From the NCBI RefSeq assembly GCF_013608025.1, contig NZ_VDLV01000007.1, forward strand, positions 44,353 to 108,352: a DNA stretch of 64,000 bases, written 5' to 3'. The position numbers and the translations under genes are program-made. Below are positions 8,172 through 22,077 of the stretch, piece after piece (positions within the stretch are counted from its first letter, which is position 1; each line of letters starts with the position of its first letter). The notes under the pieces are model-generated. The model was given only the letters and a program-made list of their open reading frames with translations, did no database searches and was not told where the DNA came from. This DNA is from Pseudomonas brassicacearum subsp. neoaurantiaca. GTDB taxonomy: Bacteria; Pseudomonadota; Gammaproteobacteria; Pseudomonadales; Pseudomonadaceae.

Positions 8172-10004
8172 TTATTCAACCGTTACCGATTTTGCCAGGT
8201 TACGCGGCTGGTCCACGTCGGTGCCCTTGAGCACGGCCACGTAGTAGGACAACAACTGCAGCGGGATCGTGTAAAGGATCGGCGACAGGATGTCGTGGAT
8301 ATGTGGCATGTGCACCACGTGGGTACCTTCGCCATTAGTCATGCCAGCCTTCTCGTCCGCGAAAACCACCAACTGGCCGCCACGGGCGCGCACTTCCTGC
8401 AGGTTGGACTTGAGCTTTTCCAACAGCTCGTTGTTCGGCGCCACGGTGACGACTGGCATGTCGTTATCCACAAGCGCGAGCGGGCCGTGCTTGAGTTCAC
8501 CCGCCGGGTAGGCCTCGGCGTGAATGTAGGAGATTTCCTTGAGCTTCAAGGCCCCCTCCATCGCCACCGGGAATTGGGCGCCACGACCCAGGAACAGGGT
8601 GTGGTTCTTCTCGGCGAACAGCTCGGCGATTTTCTCGACGGTGCTGTCCATCGCCAAGGCTTCGCCCAGGCGAGCCGGCAAGCGGCGCAGCTCTTCTACA
8701 AGCTTGGCCTCGACGCCTTCCGCCAACGTGCCGCGCACCTGGCCCAGGGACAGGGTCAGCAACAGCAGGCCCACCAGTTGCGTGGTGAACGCCTTGGTCG
8801 ACGCCACGCCGATTTCACGACCGGCCTGGGTCAGCAGCGTCAGGTCGGACTCACGCACCAGCGAGCTGATGCCGACGTTGCAGATTGCGAGGCTGGCGAG
8901 GAAACCCAACTCCTTGGCGTTGCGCAGGGCGGCCAGGGTGTCAGCGGTTTCGCCCGATTGAGAGATGGTCACGAACAGGGTGTCGGGCTGCACGACCACC
9001 TTGCGGTAGCGGAACTCACTGGCGACCTCGACCTGGCACGGGATACCGGCCAGCTCTTCCAGCCAGTAACGCGCAACCATGCCGGCGTGGTAACTGGTGC
9101 CGCAAGCAACGATCTGTACATTGCGAACCTTGGCGAAGAGCTCGGCTGCCTGGGGGCCAAAGGCCTGGACCAGCACTTGTTCCTGGCTCAGGCGACCTTC
9201 GAGGGTGCGCTGCACAACGGCCGGTTGCTCATGGATTTCCTTGAGCATGTAATGGCGGAACTCGCCTTTGTCGGCGGCTTCGGCGCCGTCGCGGTACTGC
9301 ACGGTTTCACGCTCGACGCTTTTGCCATTGAGGTCCCAGATCTGCACGCTGTCGCGGCGAATCTCGGCGATATCGCCCTCTTCCAGGTACATAAAGCGGT
9401 CAGTGACCTGGCGCAGCGCCAGTTGGTCGGACGCCAGGAAGTTTTCGCCAAGACCCAGGCCGATGACCAACGGGCTGCCGCTGCGCGCCGCGACCAGGCG
9501 ATCCGGTTGTTTGGCGCTGATCACCGCCAGGCCATAAGCACCATGGAGTTCCTTGACCGTGGCCTTGAGCGCCACGGTCAGGTCCGCCAGATCCTTGAGC
9601 TTGTGGCTGAGCAAATGGGCGATGACTTCGGTGTCGGTGTCCGAGGTGAACACATAGCCGAGTGCCTTGAGCTGTTCGCGCAAGGCTTCATAGTTCTCGA
9701 TGATGCCGTTGTGCACCACCGCCAGGTCGCCGGAAAAATGCGGATGGGCGTTACGCTCACACGGCGCGCCATGGGTGGCCCAGCGGGTGTGGGCGATGCC
9801 TAGGCGACCGATCAACGGCTCAGCGTCCAGCGCTCGTTCCAGCTCGCTGACCTTGCCCGGACGACGCATGCGTTCGAGCGTCTCATCATTGGTGAACACC
9901 GCCACGCCGGCACTGTCGTAGCCGCGATATTCGAGACGCTTGAGGCCTTCAAGCAGGATGGCCGTGATGTTGCGTTCAGCAACGGCGCCGACAATTCCAC
10001 ACAT
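8172..10004 (-). CDS. glmS: Glutamine-fructose-6-phosphate aminotransferase (isomerizing) GlmS
   Basis: A 610-residue enzyme that makes glucosamine-6-phosphate from fructose-6-phosphate and glutamine, the first step toward UDP-GlcNAc for peptidoglycan and LPS. Seen: N-terminal nucleophile Cys2 in MCGIVGAV, the glutaminase motif [11 protein letters not shown], two SIS isomerase domains (CGTSYHAG and [10 protein letters not shown] near 300-350; TKAFTTQL and [27 protein letters not shown] later), and the C-terminal LAKSVTVE. The start at 10004 is fixed by Cys2 and an AGGAGA site seven bases upstream; the open frame extends further but is not used. It begins one base after the glmR stop codon. 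Confidence 0.97.
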   Translation of the reverse strand: MCGIVGAVAERNITAILLEGLKRLEYRGYDSAGVAVFTNDETLERMRRPGKVSELERALDAEPLIGRLGIAHTRWATHGAPCERNAHPHFSGDLAVVHNGIIENYEALREQLKALGYVFTSDTDTEVIAHLLSHKLKDLADLTVALKATVKELHGAYGLAVISAKQPDRLVAARSGSPLVIGLGLGENFLASDQLALRQVTDRFMYLEEGDIAEIRRDSVQIWDLNGKSVERETVQYRDGAEAADKGEFRHYMLKEIHEQPAVVQRTLEGRLSQEQVLVQAFGPQAAELFAKVRNVQIVACGTSYHAGMVARYWLEELAGIPCQVEVASEFRYRKVVVQPDTLFVTISQSGETADTLAALRNAKELGFLASLAICNVGISSLVRESDLTLLTQAGREIGVASTKAFTTQLVGLLLLTLSLGQVRGTLAEGVEAKLVEELRRLPARLGEALAMDSTVEKIAELFAEKNHTLFLGRGAQFPVAMEGALKLKEISYIHAEAYPAGELKHGPLALVDNDMPVVTVAPNNELLEKLKSNLQEVRARGGQLVVFADEKAGMTNGEGTHVVHMPHIHDILSPILYTIPLQLLSYYVAVLKGTDVDQPRNLAKSVTVE

Positions 10005-10005
10005 G

Positions 10006-10782
10006 CTATTTCTCCTGGCTGACAGACGCGCAGATGACATTGATGCCGCGGGCCTGGATCTGATCGCGTGCCTCCACGGGCAAGCGTTCATCGGTAATTA
10101 AGGTATGGACGCTGCTCCACGGCAGTTCCAGATTGGGGATCTTGCGGCCGATCTTGTCGGCCTCCACCATCACGATCACTTCGCGGGCGACCTCAGCCAT
10201 TACCCGGCTCAGGCCCAGCAGTTCGTTGAAAGTGGTTGTGCCACGCGCCAGATCGATACCGTCGGCACCGATGAACAACTGGTCGAAGTCATAGGAACGC
10301 AGCACTTGCTCGGCGACTTGGCCCTGAAAAGACTCGGAATGCGGATCCCAGGTACCGCCGGTCATCAACAACACCGGCTCATGCTCCAGCTCGCTCAAGG
10401 CATTGGCGACATGCAGGGAATTGGTCATCACCACCAGCCCCGGCTGATTGCCAAGTTGAGGGATCATGGCGGCAGTGGTGCTGCCACTGTCGATGATGAT
10501 GCGCGCATGTTCGCGGATCCGCTTCACGGCGGCCCGGGCAATGGCTTGTTTGTACTTGGAAACGGCCTGGGCGTTATCGGCCACCAGTTCCTGCGGCATC
10601 GGCACTGCGCCACCGTAGCGACGCAGCAGCAGACCGTTGGTTTCCAACGCGGCCAAATCCTTGCGAATCGTAACTTCGGAGGTTTCGAAGCGCTTGGCCA
10701 ATTCATCCACGCTGACTTCGCCCTGCTCCTGAAGCAAGGCAAGGATATTGTGGCGACGCTGTGGTGTGTTGCGCTTTGACAT
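10006..10782 (-). CDS. glmR: DeoR-family transcriptional regulator of glmS (GlmR)
   Basis: A 258-residue DeoR/GlpR-type regulator. The N-terminal winged helix-turn-helix spans residues 5-60 ([40 protein letters not shown]). The C-terminal DeoRC sugar-phosphate sensor domain includes [16 protein letters not shown] near 92 and [13 protein letters not shown] near 168. The gene directly precedes glmS with a one-base gap, the same arrangement as the glmR-glmS pair of P. aeruginosa, so control of amino-sugar synthesis is the likely role. The effector is inferred to be an amino-sugar phosphate. Confidence 0.88.
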   Translation of the reverse strand: MSKRNTPQRRHNILALLQEQGEVSVDELAKRFETSEVTIRKDLAALETNGLLLRRYGGAVPMPQELVADNAQAVSKYKQAIARAAVKRIREHARIIIDSGSTTAAMIPQLGNQPGLVVMTNSLHVANALSELEHEPVLLMTGGTWDPHSESFQGQVAEQVLRSYDFDQLFIGADGIDLARGTTTFNELLGLSRVMAEVAREVIVMVEADKIGRKIPNLELPWSSVHTLITDERLPVEARDQIQARGINVICASVSQEK

Positions 10783-10882
10783 GGCGGCTTAAGTTTCGAT
10801 TCGAAAGATAACGTAAGCAATCAAAACCTATTGAAGCGATGTCGTCAAGGCGCCAGCAGAAAAATTCAGAAATTACGCGGCA

Positions 10883-10972
10883 CTGTGGGAGCGAGCCTGC
10901 TCGCGAAAGGGTGCGTCAGTAAAAACACTATGGACTGACGCTCCGCATTCGCGAGCAGGCTCGCTCCCACAG
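10883..10972. repeat. REPIN: pair of inverted REP sequences
   Basis: CTGTGGGAGCGAGCCTGCTC begins the left copy (10883-10907) and its inverse ends at 10972, separated by about 40 bases. This doublet of REP palindromes lies between glmR and glmU. REPIN doublets are non-coding mobile repeats spread by RAYT transposases in fluorescent pseudomonads. Confidence 0.9.
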
Positions 10973-10990
10973 ACGGGATTGTGGATAACT

Positions 10991-12358
10991 TCAGGGCTTC
11001 TTGATCTTCTCCGGTCGCTTCCAGCCATCGATATTGCGCTGGCGCGCCCGGGCCACAGCCAATTGGCCGTTATCCACATTCTGAGTAAGGGTCGAACCTG
11101 CCGCCGTGGTTGCACCGCTGGAGATATCCACAGGCGCCACCAAGGAATTGTTGGAGCCAATGAAGACGTCTTCACCCAGCACGGTTTTCCACTTGTTGGC
11201 GCCGTCGTAGTTGCAGGTGATGGTACCGGCGCCAATGTTAGTGCGAGCGCCAACTTCAGCGTCACCCAGATAGGTCAGGTGTCCGGCCTTGGCGCCCTCG
11301 CCCATGTGGGCATTCTTCAGCTCGACGAAGTTACCCACATGCGCTCGGGCTTCCAGCACGGTACCGGGACGCAGGCGCGCAAACGGACCGGCATCACTGC
11401 CCTCTCCCATGACGGCGCCGTCAAGATGGCTGTTGGCCTTGACCACCACGCCTTTGCGCAGGGTGCTGTCCTTGATGACGCAGTTAGGGCCGATGACCAC
11501 GTCGTCTTCGATGACAACCTTGCCTTCGAGAATGACGTTGATGTCGATGACCACATCGCGACCCACGCTGACTTCACCACGTACGTCAAAACGCGCCGGG
11601 TCGCGCAGGGTCACGCCTTGAGCCATCAGACGGCGAGATGTACGCAATTGGTAGTGGCGCTCCAGCTCGGCGAGTTGCCGGCGATCGTTTGCGCCCTGCA
11701 CTTCCATGGCATCAAGCGGCTGCTCGGTGGCGACCACCAGCCCATCGGCAACGGCCATGGCAATCACGTCGGTCAGGTAGTACTCGCCTTGGGCATTGTT
11801 GTTCGACAGACGACTCATCCAATCGCCGAGGCGCTCAGCCGGCACCGCGAGAATGCCGGTATTGCCTTCGGTGATCGCGCGCTGGGCTTCGTTGGCGTCC
11901 TTCTGCTCGACAATCGCCGTGACTTGGCCTTCAGCATTGCGCACGATGCGGCCGTATCCGGTCGGATCATCCAGCTCGACCGTCAACAGACCTAGCTGCT
12001 GTGGCGCAACATGCTTGAGCAAGCGCTGCAACGTTTCGACTTCGATCAGCGGCACGTCGCCGTAGAGAATCAGCACCGTGTCAGCCGTGATGAACGGCAC
12101 GGCCTGGGCCACCGCATGGCCGGTGCCGAGTTGCTTGTCTTGCAGGACAAAATTCAGATCATCCGCCGCCAGCTGTTCCCGCACCGCATCGGCACCATGG
12201 CCGATCACCACGTGGATGCGCTGTGGATCAAGTTGCCTCGCGCTGTGGATAACATGACCAAGCATGGAATTACCGGCGACCGGGTGCAACACCTTGGGCA
12301 ACGCCGAACGCATGCGGGTGCCCTGACCGGCCGCGAGAATAACGATTTCGAGAGACAT
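10991..12358 (-). CDS. glmU: Bifunctional UDP-GlcNAc pyrophosphorylase / GlcN-1-P acetyltransferase GlmU
   Basis: A 455-residue enzyme that acetylates glucosamine-1-phosphate and then couples it to UTP to give UDP-GlcNAc. The N-terminal uridylyltransferase domain shows [22 protein letters not shown] (residues 7-28) and LYGDVPLI near 98. The C-terminal half is a left-handed beta-helix of hexapeptide repeats ([22 protein letters not shown] region, then [17 protein letters not shown] with the acetyltransferase residues). Length matches the family. It lies downstream of the atp operon terminator and reads in the same direction as glmR-glmS. Confidence 0.97.
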   Translation of the reverse strand: MSLEIVILAAGQGTRMRSALPKVLHPVAGNSMLGHVIHSARQLDPQRIHVVIGHGADAVREQLAADDLNFVLQDKQLGTGHAVAQAVPFITADTVLILYGDVPLIEVETLQRLLKHVAPQQLGLLTVELDDPTGYGRIVRNAEGQVTAIVEQKDANEAQRAITEGNTGILAVPAERLGDWMSRLSNNNAQGEYYLTDVIAMAVADGLVVATEQPLDAMEVQGANDRRQLAELERHYQLRTSRRLMAQGVTLRDPARFDVRGEVSVGRDVVIDINVILEGKVVIEDDVVIGPNCVIKDSTLRKGVVVKANSHLDGAVMGEGSDAGPFARLRPGTVLEARAHVGNFVELKNAHMGEGAKAGHLTYLGDAEVGARTNIGAGTITCNYDGANKWKTVLGEDVFIGSNNSLVAPVDISSGATTAAGSTLTQNVDNGQLAVARARQRNIDGWKRPEKIKKP

Positions 12359-12420
12359 GACTGGCTACCAATCCTGGGTGGTCAGCGGCTGTGACCAGAT
12401 GATGAATGTCGGAAAAAGAA

Positions 12421-12450
12421 AAAAGGGTAGCCGAGGCTACCCTTTTTAAT
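12421..12450 (-). terminator. Rho-independent terminator of the atp operon
   Basis: Immediately after the atpC stop, a stem AAGGGTAGCC / GGCTACCCTT (12421-12446) with a short loop is flanked by A and T tracts on both sides, so it can end the leftward atp transcript and may work in both directions. Confidence 0.88.
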
Positions 12451-12473
12451 CAATCGCACAGGAAGCAGACGGC

Positions 12474-12899
12474 TTAGCCGCCGAACTTCTTGCGGATCTG
12501 CTGGACGGTACGCAGCTGGGCTGCGGCCTCGGCCAGACGTGCGGCAGCAGAACCGTAATCGAAGTCCGCGCCTTTTTCATGCAGAGCCTTCTCGGCGGCC
12601 TTGACGGCCTCCTGAGCAGAGGCTTCGTCCAGGTCGGCAGCACGTTGCACGGTGTCGGCAAGAACCTTGACCATGTTCGGCTGAACCTCGAGGAAACCAC
12701 CGGAGATGTAGAACACCTCCCTGTCCCCGCCCTGCTTGGTCAGAGTAATCGGACCTGGCTTCAAGCTGGTGATCAGCGGTGCGTGACCCAGGGCGATACC
12801 AAGATCACCCAGCTCACCGTGCGCAACCACAAACTCGACCAGACCGGAGAAGATTTCCCCTTCCGCACTGACGATATCGCAATGGACTGTCATAGCCAT
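12474..12899 (-). CDS. atpC: ATP synthase F1 epsilon subunit
   Basis: A 141-residue epsilon subunit, part of the central stalk that couples c-ring rotation to the catalytic head and can inhibit ATP hydrolysis. Seen: the N-terminal beta-sandwich starting [17 protein letters not shown], the conserved [12 protein letters not shown], and the C-terminal helical hairpin rich in Ala (residues 90-138). It is the last gene of the leftward operon, 45 bases after atpD, followed by a strong terminator. Confidence 0.97.
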   Translation of the reverse strand: MAMTVHCDIVSAEGEIFSGLVEFVVAHGELGDLGIALGHAPLITSLKPGPITLTKQGGDREVFYISGGFLEVQPNMVKVLADTVQRAADLDEASAQEAVKAAEKALHEKGADFDYGSAAARLAEAAAQLRTVQQIRKKFGG

Positions 12900-12921
12900 C
12901 TGATTGCCTCAACCTAAATTA

Positions 12922-12939
12922 GCGCCCGTTTCCGGGCGC
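12922..12939 (-). other. Hairpin between atpD and atpC
   Basis: GCGCCCG-TTTC-CGGGCGC is a tight seven-pair hairpin in the 45-base atpD-atpC gap. It has no T tract, so it is more likely an mRNA stability or translation element than a terminator. Confidence 0.55.
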
Positions 12940-12944
12940 CGGGA

Positions 12945-14348
<1,404 letters not shown>

Positions 14349-15209
14349 TTAAACCGCGGCAGCGCCGCCGACGATTTCCGAGATCTCTTGGGTGATCGCA
14401 GCCTGACGCGCCTTGTTGTAGATCAGCTGCAAATCGCTGATCAAATCACCGGCGTTGTCGGTAGCGTTCTTCATCGCGATCATCCGCGCCGCTTGTTCAG
14501 CTGCGTTGTTCTCGACCACCGCCTGGTAGACCTGCGACTCCACGTAGCGGACCATCAAGCCGTCAAGCAGCTCCTTGGCATCCGGTTCGTAGAGATAGTC
14601 CCAGTGGTGCTTGAGTTCATGTTCCGGGGTCGCCACCAGTGGAATCAACTGCTCCACGGTCGGCTGTTGCGTCATGGTGTTGATGAACTTGTTGGATACC
14701 ACGGACAGGCGGTCGATCCGGCCTTCCAGGTAAGCATCCAGCATCACCTTGACGCTGCCGATCAGGTCATTGATCGACGGTTCTTCACCCAGGTGGCTGA
14801 TAGCAGCGACGACGTTACCGCCGAAGTTGCGGAAGAAAGCCGCACCCTTGCTACCGACCACGCACAGATCGATCTCGACGCCTTGTTCGCGGTTTACCGC
14901 CATGTCCTTGACCAGGGCCTTGAACAGGTTGGTGTTCAAGCCACCGCACAGACCACGGTCACTGCTCACCACAACGTAACCGACGCGCTTGACGGCGCGG
15001 TCGATCATGAACGGGTGGCGGTATTCCGGGTTGGCGTTGGCCAGATGACCAATCACCTGGCGGATGCGCTCCGCATAAGGACGGCTAGCAGCCATGCGCA
15101 TTTGTGCCTTGCGCATTTTGCTGACCGCCACTTTTTCCATGGCGCTGGTAATCTTTTGCGTGCTTTTGATGCTCGCAATCTTACTGCGAATCTCTTTTGC
15201 GCCTGCCAT
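14349..15209 (-). CDS. atpG: ATP synthase F1 gamma subunit
   Basis: A 286-residue gamma subunit, the rotating shaft of F1. The N-terminal [35 protein letters not shown] and the C-terminal [29 protein letters not shown] helices, which form the coiled coil inside the alpha/beta hexamer, are both intact. A Rossmann-like middle domain contains [10 protein letters not shown]. Length is typical. It lies between atpA and atpD. Confidence 0.97.
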   Translation of the reverse strand: MAGAKEIRSKIASIKSTQKITSAMEKVAVSKMRKAQMRMAASRPYAERIRQVIGHLANANPEYRHPFMIDRAVKRVGYVVVSSDRGLCGGLNTNLFKALVKDMAVNREQGVEIDLCVVGSKGAAFFRNFGGNVVAAISHLGEEPSINDLIGSVKVMLDAYLEGRIDRLSVVSNKFINTMTQQPTVEQLIPLVATPEHELKHHWDYLYEPDAKELLDGLMVRYVESQVYQAVVENNAAEQAARMIAMKNATDNAGDLISDLQLIYNKARQAAITQEISEIVGGAAAV

Positions 15210-15231
15210 GTAACACCTATCAGGTTAGCAA

Positions 15232-15253
15232 GCGGGAGCCTTGCGGCTCCCGC
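15232..15253 (-). other. Hairpin between atpA and atpG
   Basis: GCGGGAGCC-TTGC-GGCTCCCGC forms a nine-pair stem in the atpA-atpG gap, without a following T tract. A role in mRNA processing or differential stability within the atp operon is inferred. Confidence 0.55.
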
Positions 15254-15259
15254 TGCGGC

Positions 15260-16804
15260 TTACCAGGTTTGGGTGGCCTTGAACTTCTCGATACCGGCTT
15301 TCAGGCCAGCGTCGATTTCGTCATTGAAGTCACCTTTAACGTTGATCTTGGCCATCAAATCGGCGTGATCGCGGTTGAAGAAAGCAATCAGCGCTTGTTC
15401 GAAGCTGCCGATCTTGGCGATTTCAATGTCAGTCAGGAACCCACGCTCAGCGGCATACAGCGACAGCGCCATGTCAGCGATCGACATCGGCGCGTATTGC
15501 TTCTGCTTCATCAGCTCGGTAACGCGCTGACCATGCTCAAGTTGCTTACGGGTCGCTTCGTCCAGGTCAGAAGCGAACTGGGCGAATGCCGCCAGTTCAC
15601 GGTACTGGGCCAGGGCGGTACGGATACCACCGGACAGCTTCTTGATGATCTTGGTCTGAGCGGCACCACCCACACGGGATACCGAAACACCAGCGTTAAC
15701 TGCAGGGCGGATGCCCGAGTTGAACATGGCCGATTCCAGGAAGATCTGACCGTCGGTGATGGAAATCACGTTGGTCGGAACGAACGCGGAAACGTCGCCA
15801 GCCTGGGTTTCGATGATCGGCAGAGCGGTCAGGGAACCGGTCTTGCCAGTCACGGCGCCGTTGGTGAACTTCTCGACGTACTCTTCCGAAACGCGGGATG
15901 CGCGCTCCAGCAGACGGGAGTGGAGATAGAACACGTCGCCTGGGTAGGCTTCACGGCCTGGTGGACGGCGCAGCAGCAGGGAAATCTGGCGGTAGGCCAC
16001 TGCTTGCTTGGACAGATCGTCATAAACGATCAGCGCGTCTTCACCGCGGTCGCGGAAGTATTCGCCCATGGTGCAACCGGAGTACGGTGCCAGGAACTGC
16101 AGGGCAGCCGATTCGGAGGCGCTGGCGGCAACGATGATGGTGTTGGCCAGTGCACCGTTCTCTTCCAGCTTGCGAACCACGTTGGCGATGGTCGATTGCT
16201 TCTGACCGATTGCCACGTAGACGCAGAAGATACCGCTGTTCTTCTGGTTGATGATCGCGTCGATCGCCAGAGCGGTCTTACCGATCTGACGGTCACCGAT
16301 GATCAGCTCACGCTGGCCACGGCCGACTGGGATCATGGCATCGACAGCCTTGTAGCCAGTCTGTACAGGCTGGTCTACCGACTTACGCCAGATCACGCCT
16401 GGAGCAACTTTCTCGACCGCATCGGTCTCGGTGTTGTTCAGCGGACCTTTGCCGTCAACTGGGTTACCCAGTGCGTCGACTACGCGACCCAGCAGTTCCT
16501 TACCGACTGGAACTTCGAGGATGCGGCCGGTGCACTTGGCGCTCATGCCTTCAGCCAGAGTCGTGTACGCGCCCAATACCACGGCACCTACAGAGTCTTG
16601 CTCCAGGTTGAGGGCCATACCGTAGACGCCGCCCGGAAACTCGATCATCTCGCCGTACATGACGTCGGCCAGACCGTGAATCCGCACGATGCCGTCAGAT
16701 ACGCTGACGACAGTGCCTTCGTTACGGGCTTGGGAGGTCACATCGAGCTTTTCGATGCGGCCCTTGATAATTTCACTTATTTCGGAAGGATTGAGTTGCT
16801 GCAT
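15260..16804 (-). CDS. atpA: ATP synthase F1 alpha subunit
   Basis: A 514-residue alpha subunit, non-catalytic nucleotide-binding partner of beta. Seen: [17 protein letters not shown] at the N-terminus, the P-loop [15 protein letters not shown] near residue 169, the conserved [15 protein letters not shown], and the arginine-finger region [14 protein letters not shown] near 372. Size is typical. It follows atpH by 21 bases in the operon. Confidence 0.98.
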   Translation of the reverse strand: MQQLNPSEISEIIKGRIEKLDVTSQARNEGTVVSVSDGIVRIHGLADVMYGEMIEFPGGVYGMALNLEQDSVGAVVLGAYTTLAEGMSAKCTGRILEVPVGKELLGRVVDALGNPVDGKGPLNNTETDAVEKVAPGVIWRKSVDQPVQTGYKAVDAMIPVGRGQRELIIGDRQIGKTALAIDAIINQKNSGIFCVYVAIGQKQSTIANVVRKLEENGALANTIIVAASASESAALQFLAPYSGCTMGEYFRDRGEDALIVYDDLSKQAVAYRQISLLLRRPPGREAYPGDVFYLHSRLLERASRVSEEYVEKFTNGAVTGKTGSLTALPIIETQAGDVSAFVPTNVISITDGQIFLESAMFNSGIRPAVNAGVSVSRVGGAAQTKIIKKLSGGIRTALAQYRELAAFAQFASDLDEATRKQLEHGQRVTELMKQKQYAPMSIADMALSLYAAERGFLTDIEIAKIGSFEQALIAFFNRDHADLMAKINVKGDFNDEIDAGLKAGIEKFKATQTW

Positions 16805-16825
16805 TGCTCTGCTGCCCCTTCAAAC

Positions 16826-17362
16826 TCAAGATTTCAATGCTTCGGCAAGTTTCGCGATTTTGCCGCGAATCGAGCCATCGATAACCAGGTCGCCGGCGCG
16901 GATTACAACGCCCCCTATGAGGGACTTGTCTTCCTCGACTTGCAGGCGCACTTCCCGGTTGAGTCGTGCACTGAGAACCTTGGCGAGTTTGTCTTGCTGT
17001 TCTTGGTTCAATGCAAAAGCACTGGTCACTTCCACGTCTACCGACTTCTCTTGCTCGGCCTTGTACAGGTCGAACAGAGCGGCAATCTCCGGCAGAAGCG
17101 GGAGACGGTCGTTTTCGGCAACGACGTGAATGAAATTCTGTGCCTTGGCATCGAACTTGTCGCCGCACACGTCAATGAACGTGGCGGCCTTTTCTGCGCT
17201 CGTCAGTCGCGGGGCCTTGAGCACGCGCTGCATGGTGTCGTCTTGCGACACCGCTGCTGCCAGGCCGAGCATGGCTGACCAATTGGCCAGTTGCTGGTGG
17301 GCCTGAGCGTGCTCGAAGGCCGCCTTAGCGTAAGGTCGGGCCAACGTGGTCAGTTCTGCCAT
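16826..17362 (-). CDS. atpH: ATP synthase F1 delta subunit
   Basis: A 178-residue delta subunit that joins the peripheral stalk to the top of F1. The N-terminal helical bundle begins [19 protein letters not shown], and the C-terminal part contains the family signature region ending [27 protein letters not shown]. It is 12 bases downstream of atpF. Confidence 0.96.
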   Translation of the reverse strand: MAELTTLARPYAKAAFEHAQAHQQLANWSAMLGLAAAVSQDDTMQRVLKAPRLTSAEKAATFIDVCGDKFDAKAQNFIHVVAENDRLPLLPEIAALFDLYKAEQEKSVDVEVTSAFALNQEQQDKLAKVLSARLNREVRLQVEEDKSLIGGVVIRAGDLVIDGSIRGKIAKLAEALKS

Positions 17363-17374
17363 GATCGCCCTCGC

Positions 17375-17845
17375 TTAGATTTCAGCAGCCAGTTGGTTTA
17401 CCAGCTCTGCGTGCGCGTTTTGATCGATTGTGGCACCCAGGATCTTCGAAGCACCGCCAACGGCCAGGCTACCCACTTGGGCACGCAGCGCGTCTTTGAC
17501 ACTGTTGAGTTCCTGTTCGATCTCGGCTTGAGCCTGAGCCTTCACACGGTCAGCTTCGACGCGAGCCTGTTCACGGGCTTCGTCGACAATCTGGGTACCG
17601 CGTTTCTTGGCTTGCTCGATGATTTCAGCTGCCTGAGCTTTCGCTTCGCGCAGTTGCTGACCCACTTTCTCATGGGCCAACTCCAGGTCGCGAGCTGCAC
17701 GGCTGGCAGCGTCCAGACCATCAGCGATCTTCTTTTGACGTTCGTGCAATGCCGCAATGACCGGAGGCCATACGAACTTCATGCAGAACAGTACAAAAAT
17801 CAGGAACGCAACGGACTGGCCAATCAGGGTCGCATTAATGTTCAC
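17375..17845 (-). CDS. atpF: ATP synthase Fo b subunit
   Basis: A 156-residue b subunit of the peripheral stalk. One N-terminal membrane helix ([23 protein letters not shown], residues 7-29) is followed by a long charged amphipathic helix (about 30-130) that dimerises as a coiled coil. Length matches the E. coli protein. It lies between atpE and atpH. Confidence 0.96.
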   Translation of the reverse strand: MNINATLIGQSVAFLIFVLFCMKFVWPPVIAALHERQKKIADGLDAASRAARDLELAHEKVGQQLREAKAQAAEIIEQAKKRGTQIVDEAREQARVEADRVKAQAQAEIEQELNSVKDALRAQVGSLAVGGASKILGATIDQNAHAELVNQLAAEI

Positions 17846-17903
17846 GCCAACACCTCGCAGTTACGTTGTCCATCACACCAATCTACTCGAGACATCCGAG
17901 TAA

Positions 17904-18176
<273 letters not shown>

Positions 18177-18231
18177 TTACGTCGTATGGTTTAGGTTTTT
18201 TAGATTAAAGCGGTAAAACAAATCGTTTCTC

Positions 18232-18268
18232 AGCCCGTACCGGGCTCCTTCCCGTGTGACCGGGAAGG
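18232..18268 (-). other. Tandem hairpins between atpB and atpE
   Basis: Two adjacent stem-loops, AGCCCG-TAC-CGGGCT (18232-18246) and CCTTCCCG-N6-CGGGAAGG (18247-18268), fall in the 131-base atpB-atpE gap. Neither has a T tract. The c subunit is needed in many copies per complex, so a stabilising or translation-enhancing role is plausible (inference). Confidence 0.55.
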
Positions 18269-18292
18269 ACATCAGACTAGTCGAGACTGGCC

Positions 18293-19586
<1,294 letters not shown>

Positions 19587-19734
19587 CGCTTTTGCTCTCC
19601 AATGGTCGGCTGCCTGAATTCACTAACTTGGCATAATTTGTGCCGACAAAATGCGCGCAGAGTATAGGGGCGGTTCTGCCCCTATTCAACCTTCAGGTAG
19701 TGATTTCCGACTGCGCGCTACAAGGGCAATTGTT

Positions 19735-20607
19735 TCAGCGAATGTGTGCAAGGACACCTTGCAGCTCGTCGAGAGAGTTATAGCCGATCACCAACTGCCC
19801 CTTGCCCTTCTTTCCGTGGCGAATCTGCACCGCAGAGCCTAGGCGCTCGGCCAGGCGCTGTTCCAGGCGAGCGATATCCGGGTCAGGTTTTGGCGCCTCG
19901 ACAGGGGCCGGTTTACCGCTCAACCACTGACGAACCAGTGCCTCGGTTTGGCGCACGGTCAGACCGCGTGCGACAACATGTCGCGCCCCTTCAACCTGTT
20001 GATTTTCCGGTAAACCGAGCAATGCCCGGGCATGACCCATTTCCAGGTCGCCATGGGACAGCATGGTCTTGATGACTTCAGGCAAGGCAATCAACCGCAG
20101 CAGGTTGGCGACCGTTACCCGGGACTTGCCCACTGCTTCGGCCACTTGCTGCTGGGTCAGTTGGAATTCCTGCTGCAGGCGCTGCAGGGCCACGGCCTCT
20201 TCCACCGGGTTGAGGTCTTCGCGCTGGATGTTTTCGATCAACGCCATGGCAATGGCCGCTTCGTCCGGCACATCGCGGACCATCGCCGGGATGGTTTCCT
20301 GACCCGCCTGCTGGCTGGCGCGCCAGCGGCGTTCGCCGGCGATGATCTCGAAACGCCCATTGGCGATCGGCCGGACTACGATCGGCTGCATCACACCCTG
20401 GCTCTTGATCGATTGCGCCAGTTCTTCCAGCGCTTGCGGGTCCATGTCCCGGCGTGGCTGGTACTTGCCTCGCTGGATCAGGTCCAGCGGCAAATGTTGC
20501 AGTTCGCGCTGATCGACCTGAACGGCCTGCTCTTCCAGCGAACTGACAGTCGGACCGCTGAGCAGCGCATCCAGTCCACGTCCGAGACCTCGTTTCTTGA
20601 CGGCCAT
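19735..20607 (-). CDS. parB: Chromosome partitioning protein ParB
   Basis: A 290-residue ParB that binds parS sites near the origin, spreads as a CTP-dependent clamp and loads SMC. Seen: MAVKKRGLGRGLDALLSG at the N-terminus, the ParB/Srx CTPase motifs IVVRPIANGRFEIIAGERRWRAS near 105 and ENIQREDLNPVEEA near 140, then the helix-turn-helix TQQQVAEAVGKSRVTVANLLRL near 175, and a C-terminal dimerisation domain. It is nine bases downstream of parA. Two parS-like sites are present in recF. Confidence 0.97.
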   Translation of the reverse strand: MAVKKRGLGRGLDALLSGPTVSSLEEQAVQVDQRELQHLPLDLIQRGKYQPRRDMDPQALEELAQSIKSQGVMQPIVVRPIANGRFEIIAGERRWRASQQAGQETIPAMVRDVPDEAAIAMALIENIQREDLNPVEEAVALQRLQQEFQLTQQQVAEAVGKSRVTVANLLRLIALPEVIKTMLSHGDLEMGHARALLGLPENQQVEGARHVVARGLTVRQTEALVRQWLSGKPAPVEAPKPDPDIARLEQRLAERLGSAVQIRHGKKGKGQLVIGYNSLDELQGVLAHIR

Positions 20608-20616
20608 GGGGTTTCC

Positions 20617-21414
20617 TTAAGTTGGCTGGGCTGCAGCGATGCGTGGTTGGCGGCGCTGACGGCGAACCATCTCGCCCGCCAGGGCCAGGTAGGCCAGCGC
20701 ACCACGGGATTGTTTATCGTAGGCCAACGCCGGCATGCCGTAGCTCGGCGCTTCGGCCAGGCGAATGTTCCGCGGTATGACCGTGTCGTACAGCTGCTCG
20801 CCGAAATGCTCCTTGAGCTGAGCCGATACGTCGTTCATCAGGCTGAGGCGCGGGTCATACATGGTCCGCAATAACCCTTCGACTTTCAGCTCCGGGTTCA
20901 GCAACTCGGCAATGCGCTTGATGTTATCCACAAGGTCGCTCAGCCCTTCGAGGGCAAAGTACTCGCACTGCATGGGGATAATCACCCCATCGGCGGCCAC
21001 CAAGGCGTTGAGCGTCAACATCGACAGCGACGGCGGGCAGTCGATCAGGATGTAGTCGTAATTCTCGCGGACCGGCGCCAGCGCGCTGCGCAGGCGGCTT
21101 TCCTTCATCTGCATTTCCAGCAGGACCACTTCAGCCGCAGTCAGGTCGCGGTTGGCCGGCAGCAATTGATAACCGCCATGCTCGGAGAAATGCATGGCCT
21201 GGCCCAGATCGCATTCGCCGATCAGGACGTCGTAGATGGAGTTCTCCAAGCCATGTTTATCCACACCGCTACCCATGGTGGCGTTGCCCTGTGGATCGAG
21301 ATCGATCAACAGCACCCGGCGCTTGGTCGCGACCAGGGATGCTGCGAGGTTGATACAGGTGGTGGTCTTGCCCACACCACCCTTCTGGTTCGCTATCGCG
21401 AATACCTTAGCCAT
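20617..21414 (-). CDS. parA: Chromosome partitioning ATPase ParA
   Basis: A 265-residue deviant-Walker ATPase that drives origin segregation with ParB. The start at 21414 gives MAKVFAIANQKGGVGKTTTC, placing the Walker A KGGVGKT at residues 10-16. Other motifs are LLIDLDPQGNATMGSG and LIDCPPSLSMLTLNAL. The frame is open six codons further upstream but without a better ribosome site. It lies between rsmG and parB, all leftward. Confidence 0.97.
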   Translation of the reverse strand: MAKVFAIANQKGGVGKTTTCINLAASLVATKRRVLLIDLDPQGNATMGSGVDKHGLENSIYDVLIGECDLGQAMHFSEHGGYQLLPANRDLTAAEVVLLEMQMKESRLRSALAPVRENYDYILIDCPPSLSMLTLNALVAADGVIIPMQCEYFALEGLSDLVDNIKRIAELLNPELKVEGLLRTMYDPRLSLMNDVSAQLKEHFGEQLYDTVIPRNIRLAEAPSYGMPALAYDKQSRGALAYLALAGEMVRRQRRQPRIAAAQPT

Positions 21415-21432
21415 TCTTGCTTGTGTTCCCAA

Positions 21433-22077
21433 TCATGCCGTGCGGCGCAGTATCAGCAGATGGCGTTGGCCTTGGCAACCGGGTACGGCCAAGGCGTGTT
21501 CGCTATCGAGGTGGAAGTCTGCCGGCAATGCTACCAGCTCATCGGCCGGATGAACGCCCTTCATTGCCAGCCACCGCGTATTGGTATCGCCCAAGTGGCG
21601 AGTCCAATTGCTGAAGTTCTCCATGCTGCTGAACGCCCGGGAAATGATCCCGTTGAACGGCTCAGCCGGCTGGAACGCTTCGACGCGGCTGTGGATAACT
21701 TGCAGGTTATCCAGTTTCAGTTCAAGTTTGACCTGGGTCAGGAAGCGAGTTTTCTTGCCGTTGCTGTCCAGGCAGGTCACTTGCGAGTCGGGAAACAGGA
21801 TCGCCAGCGGGATACCGGGCATGCCGCCGCCACTGCCAACGTCCAGCCAACGTCCGTTCTCGATGAAGGAGATTACGCTGAGGCTGTCGAGCAAATGCCG
21901 CGAAACCATTTCATCCGGATCGCGCACCGCGGTCAGGTTGTAGGCCTTGTTCCATTTGATCAACAGCGCCAGGTAAGCCAGCAATTGCGCGTGCTGGGCT
22001 TCGGTCAGGATGACGCCGAGCTGACGGGTACCTGTGGATAACTCTTCAGCGTGTTGCGAGGTGACCATCGAACTCAA
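21433..22077 (-). CDS. rsmG: 16S rRNA (guanine527-N7)-methyltransferase RsmG
   Basis: A 214-residue SAM-dependent methyltransferase (formerly GidB) that methylates G527 of 16S rRNA; loss of this modification gives low-level streptomycin resistance in several bacteria. Motifs: [22 protein letters not shown] near 45-66 and the SAM loop [17 protein letters not shown] near 76. Its start overlaps the mnmG stop by four bases (translational coupling). Confidence 0.96.
   Translation of the reverse strand: MSSMVTSQHAEELSTGTRQLGVILTEAQHAQLLAYLALLIKWNKAYNLTAVRDPDEMVSRHLLDSLSVISFIENGRWLDVGSGGGMPGIPLAILFPDSQVTCLDSNGKKTRFLTQVKLELKLDNLQVIHSRVEAFQPAEPFNGIISRAFSSMENFSNWTRHLGDTNTRWLAMKGVHPADELVALPADFHLDSEHALAVPGCQGQRHLLILRRTA

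Noticed and set aside
10005..10091. An N-terminal extension of glmS
   Set aside because: GlmS needs Cys as residue 2 after Met removal; the start at 10004 has it, along with a strong ribosome site.
15197..17278. A 693-codon open frame on the plus strand
   Set aside because: It lies antisense to atpG, atpA and atpH, which are certain genes; high-GC third positions keep the opposite frame open.
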